From positions 1,015,501-1,079,500 of the forward strand of contig NZ_CP020100.1 in NCBI RefSeq assembly GCF_002056295.1: a stretch of 64,000 bases of DNA, given 5' to 3'. Position 1 is the stretch's first letter. Every line of letters begins with the position of its first letter. The notes under the pieces were generated by a model. It saw only the letters and a program-made list of their open reading frames with translations. It was not told where the DNA came from and did not search any database. Position numbers and translations under genes: made by a program. This document shows positions 56,334-64,000 of this stretch, one piece after another. This DNA is from Halopseudomonas phragmitis (GTDB lineage: Bacteria > Pseudomonadota > Gammaproteobacteria > Pseudomonadales > Pseudomonadaceae).

Positions 56334-56508
56334 TTCCGCTGTCGGCTGAAAGGCTTGCGCTAAAGCGTCGGAGTGCCAGGTTGAAGGGCAAGAACTGACT
56401 TGGGTCACAATAAAGGCCTATAGCGGGCCGATTGAATTTATTTGAAGCAGAGCCTGTGTAAAGATGAGCCGGCATCATTTGAATTCCAACCGGCGTGAGA
56501 TCTGAACC

Positions 56509-57585
56509 ATGCGATTGCTTTGCTGTGTGTGGCTGTTGTGCTGCAGCCTGCCGTTGGCCGCCAGTCAGCAGCTCAACCTGTTCAACTGGCCAGAATATCT
56601 TCCACCTGAAGCGATTCAGCGATTCCAGGAACAAACCGGGATTGAAGTGCGTTACGACACCTTCGACAGTCCCGAAGTACTGGAAAGTACGCTGCTGGCC
56701 GGCGCCAGTGGCTATGACCTGGTGTTCCCATCCACCACCGTGCTGGCCAAGGCAATCCAGGCCGGTGCCTTGCAGCAGATCGACGGCAGCCGCTATCAGT
56801 ATGCTGCTGAGCTGGATCCAGAGTTGATGCAGTTTTTGGCGGTGGCCGATCCCAATAACCGCTATGCCATGCCCTACACCTGGGGCACGATAGGGTTGGG
56901 AATCAATCGCCAGGCGGTGGAACGACGCCTGGGACAGATCCCGCTTAACAGTCTCGATCTGCTGTTCAAGCCCGAATACGTCAGCCGCCTGAAAGATTGC
57001 GGCGTCTCGATTCTGGACTCGCCACAGGAAGTCATCGCCATCGCCCTCAACTACCTGGGGCATGATCCGTATGCCAGTTACCCGCCAGCGCTCAGACAGG
57101 TCGCCGAGTTGCTGGCCGGGGTACAGCCGAATCTGCGCTACGTTGGCAGCGCCCAACATATTGATGATCTGGCCAGCGGCGAAATCTGTCTGGCACTGAC
57201 CTTCAACGGTGATGCCGGGCTGGCGGCGGCACGGGCCGCAGAGTTGGGGCAGCCGTTCGAGGTGGTCTATCGTATTCCCCGTGAAGGGTCCGTGGTCTGG
57301 TTCGACAGTATGGCGATTCCGGTTGATGCGCCGAATCCCGAGGCCGCGCACCGGTTGATCGACTTCATGCTCCAGCCCGAGGTGCTGGCCGAAGTGACCA
57401 ATGAGCTGTTCTTCGCCAACGCCAGCCTGGCAGCGGGGCCGCTGGTTGATCCGCAGATTGTCGCCGATCCGGACATCTATCCCACCGAGGCAGTCAGGGC
57501 GCGGCTGTTCGTCGAGCGTCAGTTGGGTGTGGCCGATCAGCGTCAGCGCACTCGATTGTGGAGCCGGGTTATCGCCCAACACTGA
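56509..57585 (+). CDS. Polyamine ABC transporter periplasmic binding protein, PotF/PotD-like (full length)
   Basis: Periplasmic binding protein for spermidine/putrescine-type ligands. The 358 residues have a signal peptide (MRLLCCVWLLCCSLPLAAS) and the family start LNLFNWPEYLPPEAIQRFQEQTGIEVRYDTFDSPE, in which the W of FNW contacts polyamine in PotF-type proteins. Later blocks are SGYDLVFPSTTVLAKAIQAGAL, YAMPYTWGTIGLGIN and RIPREGSVVWFDSMAIPVDAPNPEAAHRLIDFML. No permease or ATPase genes follow, so it would have to share a transporter encoded elsewhere or act as a sensor. A second, shortened copy lies at 58627-59562. Confidence 0.92.
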   Translation: MRLLCCVWLLCCSLPLAASQQLNLFNWPEYLPPEAIQRFQEQTGIEVRYDTFDSPEVLESTLLAGASGYDLVFPSTTVLAKAIQAGALQQIDGSRYQYAAELDPELMQFLAVADPNNRYAMPYTWGTIGLGINRQAVERRLGQIPLNSLDLLFKPEYVSRLKDCGVSILDSPQEVIAIALNYLGHDPYASYPPALRQVAELLAGVQPNLRYVGSAQHIDDLASGEICLALTFNGDAGLAAARAAELGQPFEVVYRIPREGSVVWFDSMAIPVDAPNPEAAHRLIDFMLQPEVLAEVTNELFFANASLAAGPLVDPQIVADPDIYPTEAVRARLFVERQLGVADQRQRTRLWSRVIAQH

Positions 57586-57593
57586 GTAAGGAC

Positions 57594-58502
57594 TCACGGG
57601 TTCAGCGGGCTCTGAAAGCTGGCCAGCAGATCCGCCTCGAAGGCCTGTTGTGCATCACTGGGATGCTGGCCCCGATGGCGGGCCAACTGGAAGCCGACCT
57701 CAAAGCGCAGTTGCCCGGGCAGCAAGGCACGCAGACGTCCGCGCGCGACCCAGCGCGCGCCGATATGCTCGGGCAGATAGCCGATATGCTGGCCTGAGAG
57801 GATAAATGCCAGCGCACCTTCGACCTGTTCGGTCTGGGCGCTGCTGGCTTCGCTCAGGTGCGGCTCACGTGGCGGAAACAGTCGATAGGGATGGTGTACC
57901 CGGTCGGCCAGGCGCAGGTCCTCTGGGGTTGGTGCCGGGTTTGTGAACAGCGGGTGAGTACTGGCACAGTACAGGCACTGGCGCTCCTGAAATAGCGGCC
58001 GGTAATCGATGGCGGCCTGTTGCCCGGCAAAATAGCCGACTGCCAACTGCAACTGATTCTGCAACAACCGCCGTTCCAGCTCCGCCGGCATGGCGGTGAT
58101 CAGCTCGATCTGCACCGCCTGATTGCGCTGCCTGAAGCGCCCGATGGCCTGGGCAATGCGCTCCAGCACAGCGTCGGCCAACCCTTCGGACAGTCCCAGA
58201 TGCAGTTCGCCGATCAGCTTGTCGGCCATGCCCTGAGCCTCGTGGCGGAAACTGTCGATGGCCGCAAACAGCCGCCGGGTTGCCTGCAGCACCTGCTCGC
58301 CCTTGGGGGTCAGGCGAAAGCCGGCCTTGCCGCGCTCGCACAAGCGAAAGCCCAGACGGGTTTCCAGCTTGGCCATCTGGGTGCTGATGGTCGACTGGCC
58401 CACCCCCAGTTCACCCTGAGCGGCGCTGAAACCACCACACTCGGCCACGGTGACAAACAGCCGCAACAGTTGCAGATCCAGATCACGTAGCTGGCTGAGC
58501 AT
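57594..58502 (-). CDS. LysR-family regulator between the two PotF-like genes
   Basis: A 302-residue LysR protein with winged helix DLQLLRLFVTVAECGGFSAAQGELGVGQSTISTQMAKLETRLGFRLCERGKAGFRLTPKGEQVL. The start is ATG at 58502, with ggagg 5-6 bases upstream; an in-frame start at 58577 is unlikely. It is convergent with the full-length PotF-like gene and divergent from the shortened copy and agmatinase gene (125-base gap), which are its likely targets. Similar genes in pseudomonads sit next to amine or guanidino-compound catabolism genes. Confidence 0.9.
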   Translation of the reverse strand: MLSQLRDLDLQLLRLFVTVAECGGFSAAQGELGVGQSTISTQMAKLETRLGFRLCERGKAGFRLTPKGEQVLQATRRLFAAIDSFRHEAQGMADKLIGELHLGLSEGLADAVLERIAQAIGRFRQRNQAVQIELITAMPAELERRLLQNQLQLAVGYFAGQQAAIDYRPLFQERQCLYCASTHPLFTNPAPTPEDLRLADRVHHPYRLFPPREPHLSEASSAQTEQVEGALAFILSGQHIGYLPEHIGARWVARGRLRALLPGQLRFEVGFQLARHRGQHPSDAQQAFEADLLASFQSPLNP

Positions 58503-58626
58503 TGCGCCTCCAAACATTGATGAATGTCGATGCCAAAATAGAACACTTTGCATTTTTATAAAACAATGCCCATGCAAGCATGTTCAGGCCCGATAACAAT
58601 TCATTAGCCTGTGCGAGATTCAGACC

Positions 58627-59562
58627 ATGCGACTGTTCCTATTAGCGCTGCTGCTGGGCGGCAGCTTGCTGACTGGACGCAGCGGCTATGACCTGGTGTT
58701 TCCAGCCTCGACCAGCCTGGCCCGGGCGATCCAGGCCGGCGCCCTGCAGCCGATCGAGGCTGGCGAATTTACCCATGCCGCGAGCCTGGACCCGGAACTG
58801 CTGGCGCTGCTGGCCGAGGCTGATCCGGGTAATCGCTACGCCATGCCCTATACCTGGGGCACCGTGGGCCTGGGGATCAACCTGCAGGCGGTCGAGCAGC
58901 GGCTGGGGGCCGATGCCCCGCTGAACAGCCTGGACCTGCTGTTCAAGCCGGACTACGCCCAGCGCCTGAAGGATTGCGGGATTGCCGTGCTGGACTCGCC
59001 CCAGGAAGTGATTGCCATCGCCCTCAACTACCTGGGTCATGACCCCTACGCCAGCGCTGGCCCGGCCCTGGAGCAGGCGGCGCAACTGCTGGCGGAGCTG
59101 CAGCCGAATGTGCGCTATGTCGGTAGTGCCCGGCATATCGATGACCTGGCCCGGGGTGAGGTGTGTCTGGCGCTGACCTATAACGGTGATGCCGGCATGG
59201 CGGCGGCGCGGGCCGCAGAGTCGGGCCAGCCGTTCGAGGTGATCTACCGTATCCCGCGTGAGGGCACACTGATCTGGTTCGACAGTCTGGCGATTCCGGT
59301 GGACGCCCCCAATCCGGCAGCGGCCCGGCAATTGATCGACTTTCTGCTCCAGCCCGAAGTGCTGGCCGAGTTGACCAATGAGCTGTTCTTCGCCAATGCC
59401 AGCCTGGCGGCTGAGCCGTTGATTGATCCACAGATCGCCGCCGATCCAGACATTTATCCGCCGCCCGAGCTACGGGCCCGGTTGTTCGCCGAGCGCCAGT
59501 TGAGCCTGGCCGAGCAGCGTCAGCGCAACCGTCTGTGGACCCGTTTTCGTACCCAGTATTGA
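58627..59562 (+). CDS. PotF-like paralogue with in-frame N-terminal deletion
   Basis: A 311-residue copy of the protein at 56509-57585, nearly identical in layout from SGYDLVFP onward (SGYDLVFPASTSLARAIQAGALQPIE, YAMPYTWGTVGLGIN, YRIPREGTLIWFDSLAIPVDAPNP). After the hydrophobic start MRLFLLALLLGGSLLTG it jumps to RSGYDLVFP. Relative to the first copy about 48 residues are missing, including the LNLFNWPEYL strand and the start of the first lobe. The frame stays open to its normal C-terminus. It may be a decaying gene or an altered protein; a normal binding protein seems unlikely. 17 bases before the agmatinase gene and on the same strand. Confidence 0.85.
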   Translation: MRLFLLALLLGGSLLTGRSGYDLVFPASTSLARAIQAGALQPIEAGEFTHAASLDPELLALLAEADPGNRYAMPYTWGTVGLGINLQAVEQRLGADAPLNSLDLLFKPDYAQRLKDCGIAVLDSPQEVIAIALNYLGHDPYASAGPALEQAAQLLAELQPNVRYVGSARHIDDLARGEVCLALTYNGDAGMAAARAAESGQPFEVIYRIPREGTLIWFDSLAIPVDAPNPAAARQLIDFLLQPEVLAELTNELFFANASLAAEPLIDPQIAADPDIYPPPELRARLFAERQLSLAEQRQRNRLWTRFRTQY

Positions 59563-59579
59563 GCCCGAGGAGCTTTCCC

Positions 59580-60524
59580 ATGGATCACAGCCCCAGCAAC
59601 GACCAGGCCTTCACCCGTGACAGCCTGTACGGCACCGCCGCCGAACCAACCTATGCAGGCGTCACCAGTTTCATGCGTCGACGCTACAGCCGGGATCTCA
59701 CCGGTGTCGATCTGGTGATCAGCGGCGTGCCCTTCGACACTGCCACCAGCAACCGGCCGGGTAGCCGCTTCGGCCCGCGAGCGATTCGCGCCGCCTCGGT
59801 ACAGATGGCCTGGGCCCGGCACTACCCCTGGGAGTTCGACCCGTTCGAGCGATTGGCCTGCGTCGATTATGGCGACTGCCTGTTCGATCATGGCCGCCCG
59901 GAAAGCGTGCCGGCCAGTATCCAGACCCATGCCGAACAGATTCTGGACGCCGGCTGCGGACTGTTGACCCTCGGTGGCGATCACTTCATCAGCTACCCGT
60001 TGCTCAAGGCCCACGCCCGGCGTCATGGTCCGCTGGCGCTGATTCATTTTGACGCCCACAGTGACACCTGGCCGGACCCGGAGCATGAGCGCATCGATCA
60101 CGGCACCATGTTCTATCATGCCGCGCGCCAGGGGCTGGTCGACCCGGCCTGCTCGGTGCAGGTGGGACTGCGCACCACCAACGATGACGTAATGGGGTTC
60201 CAGGTGCTTGATGCGCGTGAGGTCAATCGCAGCAGTCCGGAGACGATTGCCGAGCGGATTCGTGCACGGGTTGGCCAGCAGCCAGTCTATCTGACCTTCG
60301 ACATCGACTGTCTGGACCCGGCTTTCGCGCCCGGCACCGGTACCCCGGTGTGTGGCGGTCTGTCGACTCATCAGGCGCTGGAGATTCTGCGTGGGCTGCG
60401 TGGGATCAATCTGGTTGGGCTGGATCTGGTTGAAGTGGCGCCAGCCTACGATAGTGCGGAAATCACCGCGCTGGCTGGTGCCACCCTGGCAATGGAGATG
60501 ATCTGTCTGTATGCCGCTCGCTGA
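59580..60524 (+). CDS. speB: Agmatinase-family ureohydrolase (SpeB-like)
   Basis: Manganese enzyme that hydrolyses agmatine (to putrescine and urea) or a related guanidino compound. ATG at 59580 (314 residues) has gaggag upstream. Metal-binding motifs are all present: GGDH in LLTLGGDHFISYPLL, HFDAHSDTWPD, and TFDIDCLDPAFAPGTGTP. The loop after GGLSTHQALEIL and LVEVAPAYDSAEITALAGA fit agmatinase or guanidinobutyrase; these are hard to tell apart. The PotF-like gene upstream points to polyamine or agmatine metabolism. Confidence 0.9.
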   Translation: MDHSPSNDQAFTRDSLYGTAAEPTYAGVTSFMRRRYSRDLTGVDLVISGVPFDTATSNRPGSRFGPRAIRAASVQMAWARHYPWEFDPFERLACVDYGDCLFDHGRPESVPASIQTHAEQILDAGCGLLTLGGDHFISYPLLKAHARRHGPLALIHFDAHSDTWPDPEHERIDHGTMFYHAARQGLVDPACSVQVGLRTTNDDVMGFQVLDAREVNRSSPETIAERIRARVGQQPVYLTFDIDCLDPAFAPGTGTPVCGGLSTHQALEILRGLRGINLVGLDLVEVAPAYDSAEITALAGATLAMEMICLYAAR

Positions 60525-60533
60525 GTCCGGGGC

Positions 60534-63377
60534 CTAGTTCATCAGGCCCCGGTGCTCCTGCAGCATGGCGGTAAAGTCGGCCGCCGAGAGCGGCCGGCTG
60601 ATCAGATACCCCTGCACTTCGTCGCAGCCGTACTGCTTGAGATAGGCCAGCTGCACATCGCGCTCGACCCCTTCGGCAACCACGCGCAGGTCCAGGCTAT
60701 GGGCCATGGCGATGATCGCCCGGGTAATCGCCGCGTCCTGGCTGTGTTGGCCCAGATCGGTGACGAATACCCGATCGATCTTCAGGGTATCGACCGGGAA
60801 GCGCTTGAGATAGGCCAGCGAGGAGTAGCCGGTGCCGAAGTCGTCGACTGCCAGGCGAATCCCCATGGCCCGCAGCTCGGCGATATTGTGGGCCACCGCA
60901 TCGACATGTTCGAGGAACATGCTTTCGGTCAGCTCCAGCTCCAGATACTCGGCCGGCAACTGGCATTCCTCAAGGATATGCTGGACCCGGCGGGCGAAGT
61001 GGCTCTGGCGCAACTGCTGCACTGACAGGTTGACCGATACGCAGACCGGCGTTGGGCCCTGGTGATACCAGTGGCTGGCCTGACGGCAGGCTTTGTGCAG
61101 CACGGCATCGCCCAGGGCGATGATCAGCCCGGTTTCCTCGGCCATGTCGATAAAGTCGCCCGGCATCACCAGACCACGCTGTGGATGTTGCCAGCGTACC
61201 AGCGCTTCGGCGCCGCTGATGCTATCGTCGTTCAGGTGCAGCTTGGGCTGGTAATGCACCACCAGTTGGTTGTCTTCGATGGCCTTGCGCAACTGGTTTT
61301 CCAATTGCAGGCGCTCCAGGCTGTAGGCCCGCAGTTCTCGGGTGAAGAACCGGTAGGTGTTGCCGCCCAGGTGCTTGGCATGCTGCATGGCCTGGTTGGC
61401 CTGGGTGATCATCAGCAGGCTGTCACGGGCGGTATCCGGGAACTGGCTGATGCCGATAGAGGCAGTGACCACCAGTTCATGGCCCATGATGCTGACCGGC
61501 TGGCGCAGGCCTTTGAGCAGTTGAGCGGCCAGTTCGCTGAGCTGTTCGAGGCTGGTGTCGCGTTCGACCAGAATCACGAACTCGTCGGCCGACAGGCGCG
61601 CCAGGGTATCGGCCTCGGGAGCCAGATCGCTCAGGCGCCCGGCCACCAGTCGCAGCAACTGGTCGGCTACGTCATGCCCGAGGGTGTCGTTGATGTACTT
61701 GAAGCGGTCCAGGTCGATATGTAACAAGGCCAGCCCGTAGCGGTACTGACGGGCCCGGCCGGTGGCTTCCTGCAGGCGCTGGTTGAACAGGTTGCGATTG
61801 GCCAACTGGGTCAGCGCGTCGAAATTGGTCAGGTACTGAAGCTGTTCTTCGGTCTGGCGGTGGGTGGTCAGATCGGCGAAGAAGCCGACCAGATGGGTGG
61901 TTTCACCCTTGTGGTTGCGCACGACGGTCAGTTGCAGCCACTGTGGGTAGCGCTCGCCGCTGCGGCGTTGTTCGAGCAGCTCGCCCTGCCAGCGATCCTG
62001 GGTATGCAGCAACTGGCTCAGGCGCTGATAAGTGTCGAAAGCGTCGGCCAGATCGTTCAGGCGGTAAATCGGTTGACCGATCACATCCCCGGCAGCGTAG
62101 CCACTGATTACGCTGAAAGCCTGGTTGACCGCCAGGATTTTCAGCTCGGGATCAAGAATGTAGATACCTTCGGAGGTGGCCTCGAATACGGTTGCTGCCA
62201 ACTGCGCCTGTTCCTGCTGGTGCTTGCGGGCGGTGATGTCGCGACGGGTGCCGATCATCCGGGTTACCCGGCCGCTGTCATCGCGGGCCACCGCCCGGCC
62301 ACTGTCTTCGACCCAGATCCAGCGGCCATCGGCGTGCCGAACCCGGTACTCGATGCGATAGGACGGGGTATTGCCACGCATGTGCCGAACCAGGGTTTCC
62401 TGCAGCGGCCGCACATCGTCCGGGTGCAGGCGTGGGCGCAGATCCCTGAGCATGCTGGTGACCGACTCGGCCGGTAAGCCGAAAATCTCTTGCAGGTGGG
62501 AGTGAAATACCTGATCGGTTTCCAGGTTCCAGTCCCATAGCCCCAATTCACTGGCTTCCATTGCCAGGCTGAGCTGGGTTTCGCTGGCACTCAGGGCCCG
62601 GGTTGCCTGTTCCAACTCGGCGGTACGCTGACGTACCCGCTCCTCCAGGGCGTCATGGCTGTCTCGCAGATGCTGTTCGGCCTGGCGCCGCTGCTGGATT
62701 TCCCGGGTCAGTTGCTGGTTCAGTGCCTCGGCCTGTTGTCGGGCATCGTCCAGCCGCGCCACCAGCGCCTCGTTGCGCTGATTGGCCCGGGCAGTAGTGA
62801 TCGCCGAGCGATTGATGAAAGCTGCCGCCAGCATCAGGCAACTAAACAGCGCCAAAGCCATCAAGCCCCAATAGGGGCTGGAAGGGTCGTCGCGACTCAA
62901 CAGATAGATGATTGGCGGCAACCAGCAAGGCAGGGCAAAGGTGATGAACGCCAGAAACCGTTGAGCGTAGATAATGCTTACGCACAGACTGACCCCGGTG
63001 ACCAGCCCGTAGGCTGGTGCTTGCAGACTGAAGTTGTCGAGCGGCACCAGGAACAGATGCACATAGGCCATGCTCAGGCCGGACAGGGCATTACCCAGAT
63101 AGAACAGCAGGCGCCAGCGCAGGCGCAGCTTGATTGCGTTGGAGGCTTGCCGGTAGCGGTTCACCAGATGGCTGCGCAGCAGCACCAGCAAACCGATCAG
63201 CAGTAGCCAGGCCAACAATACAGGGCGCTCGGTATGCTCCCAGACAAGCAAGCTGATGGCGCTGGCCGAAAGCAGGATCAACCACTGTGGCAGACGCGAA
63301 TAGTGATACAGCTTATCGAGCTGGCGTAGGCGCTGCTCGGTGTGGCCACTGGCAAATGGGCTGGTGTCAAACGTCAT
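60534..63377 (-). CDS. Membrane PAS-GGDEF-EAL protein; GGDEF degenerate, EAL intact
   Basis: ATG at 63377 gives 947 residues. Order: N-terminal membrane region of about 6-7 segments (about 20-190), a coiled coil (about 205-270, RANQRNEALVARLDDARQQAEALNQQL), two PAS domains (SEITGLWDWN-type ASELGLWDWNLETDQVFHSHLQEIF; then FEATSEGIYILDPELKILAVNQAF), GGDEF and EAL. The active-site GGDEF motif reads SADEF (RLSADEFVILV), so cyclase activity is doubtful. The EAL domain keeps EALVRW, SVNLS, ELELTES, DDFGTGYSSL, KIDRVFV and AEGVE, so it should be a c-di-GMP phosphodiesterase. Confidence 0.92.
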   Translation of the reverse strand: MTFDTSPFASGHTEQRLRQLDKLYHYSRLPQWLILLSASAISLLVWEHTERPVLLAWLLLIGLLVLLRSHLVNRYRQASNAIKLRLRWRLLFYLGNALSGLSMAYVHLFLVPLDNFSLQAPAYGLVTGVSLCVSIIYAQRFLAFITFALPCWLPPIIYLLSRDDPSSPYWGLMALALFSCLMLAAAFINRSAITTARANQRNEALVARLDDARQQAEALNQQLTREIQQRRQAEQHLRDSHDALEERVRQRTAELEQATRALSASETQLSLAMEASELGLWDWNLETDQVFHSHLQEIFGLPAESVTSMLRDLRPRLHPDDVRPLQETLVRHMRGNTPSYRIEYRVRHADGRWIWVEDSGRAVARDDSGRVTRMIGTRRDITARKHQQEQAQLAATVFEATSEGIYILDPELKILAVNQAFSVISGYAAGDVIGQPIYRLNDLADAFDTYQRLSQLLHTQDRWQGELLEQRRSGERYPQWLQLTVVRNHKGETTHLVGFFADLTTHRQTEEQLQYLTNFDALTQLANRNLFNQRLQEATGRARQYRYGLALLHIDLDRFKYINDTLGHDVADQLLRLVAGRLSDLAPEADTLARLSADEFVILVERDTSLEQLSELAAQLLKGLRQPVSIMGHELVVTASIGISQFPDTARDSLLMITQANQAMQHAKHLGGNTYRFFTRELRAYSLERLQLENQLRKAIEDNQLVVHYQPKLHLNDDSISGAEALVRWQHPQRGLVMPGDFIDMAEETGLIIALGDAVLHKACRQASHWYHQGPTPVCVSVNLSVQQLRQSHFARRVQHILEECQLPAEYLELELTESMFLEHVDAVAHNIAELRAMGIRLAVDDFGTGYSSLAYLKRFPVDTLKIDRVFVTDLGQHSQDAAITRAIIAMAHSLDLRVVAEGVERDVQLAYLKQYGCDEVQGYLISRPLSAADFTAMLQEHRGLMN

Positions 63378-63596
63378 GATGACGTGGTCCCCTGAACGCT
63401 GAGCGTTTCTTGTTGTTACGTGTTGTCGTGGCTGGCCGAAGATCTGTACCGCGACAGTATCAGATTTTGCACCATACACCAGAGCGCTGATCCGGCCCAG
63501 CCTTTTTTAGTCGCTGCTTTATAGCGCCAAAGCCTCTGGACCGCGGGCTTGGGCAAATTCTACCGAGGGACCGGCGGTCGCTGGTAGAATGCCCCG

Positions 63597-64000
63597 ATGG
63601 ATATTTCACACCTTATCAACTCGCTTAACGACGCCCAGCGCCAGGCGGTCACCGCCAGCCCTGGGCAACAACTGGTTCTGGCTGGCGCCGGCTCGGGCAA
63701 GACCCGGGTGCTGGTGCATCGCATCGCTTGGTTGATCCAGGTCGAGAATGCCTCGCCCTGGAGCATTCTGTCGGTGACCTTTACCAACAAGGCCGCCTAT
63801 GAAATGCGCCAGCGTATCGAGCAACTACTCGGTATCTCGCCGCAGGGCATGTGGGTCGGCACCTTCCACGGCCTGGCCCACCGCCTGCTGCGCGCCCATT
63901 GGCGTGAGGCCGGACTGGCCGAACAGTTCCAGATCCTCGACAGCGATGACCAGCAGCGGCTGGTCAAGCGGGTCATCCGCGAACTGGGGCTAGATGAGAA
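63597..64000 (+). CDS. uvrD: DNA helicase II UvrD, N-terminal part (3' end outside window)
   Basis: Superfamily 1A 3'-5' helicase of nucleotide excision and mismatch repair. Only the first 134 residues are present. The Q motif region LNDAQRQAV (Q14) is followed by Walker A AGAGSGKTRVL (29-39), then SVTFTNKAAYEMRQRI (motif Ia) and GMWVGTFHGLAHRLLR, as in pseudomonad UvrD. No clear ribosome-binding site precedes the ATG; a TAGAAT -10-like element ends only 6 bases before it. Another SF1 helicase such as Rep is less likely given the LILDSDDQQRLVKRVI-type stretch. Confidence 0.95.
   Translation, partial: MDISHLINSLNDAQRQAVTASPGQQLVLAGAGSGKTRVLVHRIAWLIQVENASPWSILSVTFTNKAAYEMRQRIEQLLGISPQGMWVGTFHGLAHRLLRAHWREAGLAEQFQILDSDDQQRLVKRVIRELGLDE

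Overview
The window is high-GC, gene-dense gammaproteobacterial chromosome. The order yidC, mnmE, (insert), mnmG, rsmG, parA, parB, atpIBEFHAGDC, glmU is the classic replication-origin neighbourhood. Close protein matches to Pseudomonas (two-gene pyruvate carboxylase, XenA, HexR-Zwf, a DksA2-type protein, TrmO, YbiT) point to Pseudomonadaceae. A small-genome Pseudomonas or Halopseudomonas relative is my guess; genus is not proven. I saw no rRNA, tRNA, CRISPR array, insertion sequence or prophage.

Layout. 1-2041: end of yidC, a terminator, and mnmE. 2045-5335: a leftward cytosine-type salvage operon (codB permease, short PucR regulator, CodA-family deaminase) between mnmE and the origin-side genes. 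5336-5945: a non-coding block with several DnaA boxes and an AT-rich stretch, a candidate replication origin. 5946-10192: mnmG, rsmG, parA, parB. 10277-17544: the complete ATP synthase operon with promoter, three intercistronic hairpins and a strong terminator. 17637-21243: glmU, a CFA synthase and two small exported proteins. 21271-23214: divergent COG0523 GTPase and folE2 sharing a Zur-like box; a parS site lies inside folE2. 23218-27935: housekeeping and small conserved genes ending in purEK.

28034-34472: a candidate inorganic-carbon module. SbtB-like PII protein, SbtA-like bicarbonate transporter, beta carbonic anhydrase and both pyruvate carboxylase subunits lie head to tail, with a LysR regulator divergent. 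They could together supply and use bicarbonate for anaplerosis. 34793-38570: CdaR regulator, GntP-type permease and glycerate kinase, a glycerate-use locus.

38574-45860: a leftward operon behind a second Zur-like box, whose 13-mer is identical to the one at folE2. It encodes a TonB-dependent receptor, an exported membrane-anchored CobN-like protein, an ExbB/MotA-like channel protein, a DUF2149 protein that looks like ExbD, and a DksA paralogue that has lost two of its four zinc cysteines. With FolE2 and the COG0523 protein this makes two loci of a low-zinc response. It is the most interesting system here.

46034-54770: mixed accessory and housekeeping genes (cold-shock/DUF1294, ACR3-like transporter, YbiT, anion permease, diguanylate cyclase, XenA with an ArsR regulator, PpiC, HexR). 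54813-60524: HexR operator, zwf, then a polyamine-related cluster with two PotF-like proteins (one with a large in-frame N-terminal deletion), a LysR regulator and an agmatinase. 60534-64000: a large GGDEF/EAL protein with a degenerate GGDEF motif and the start of uvrD.
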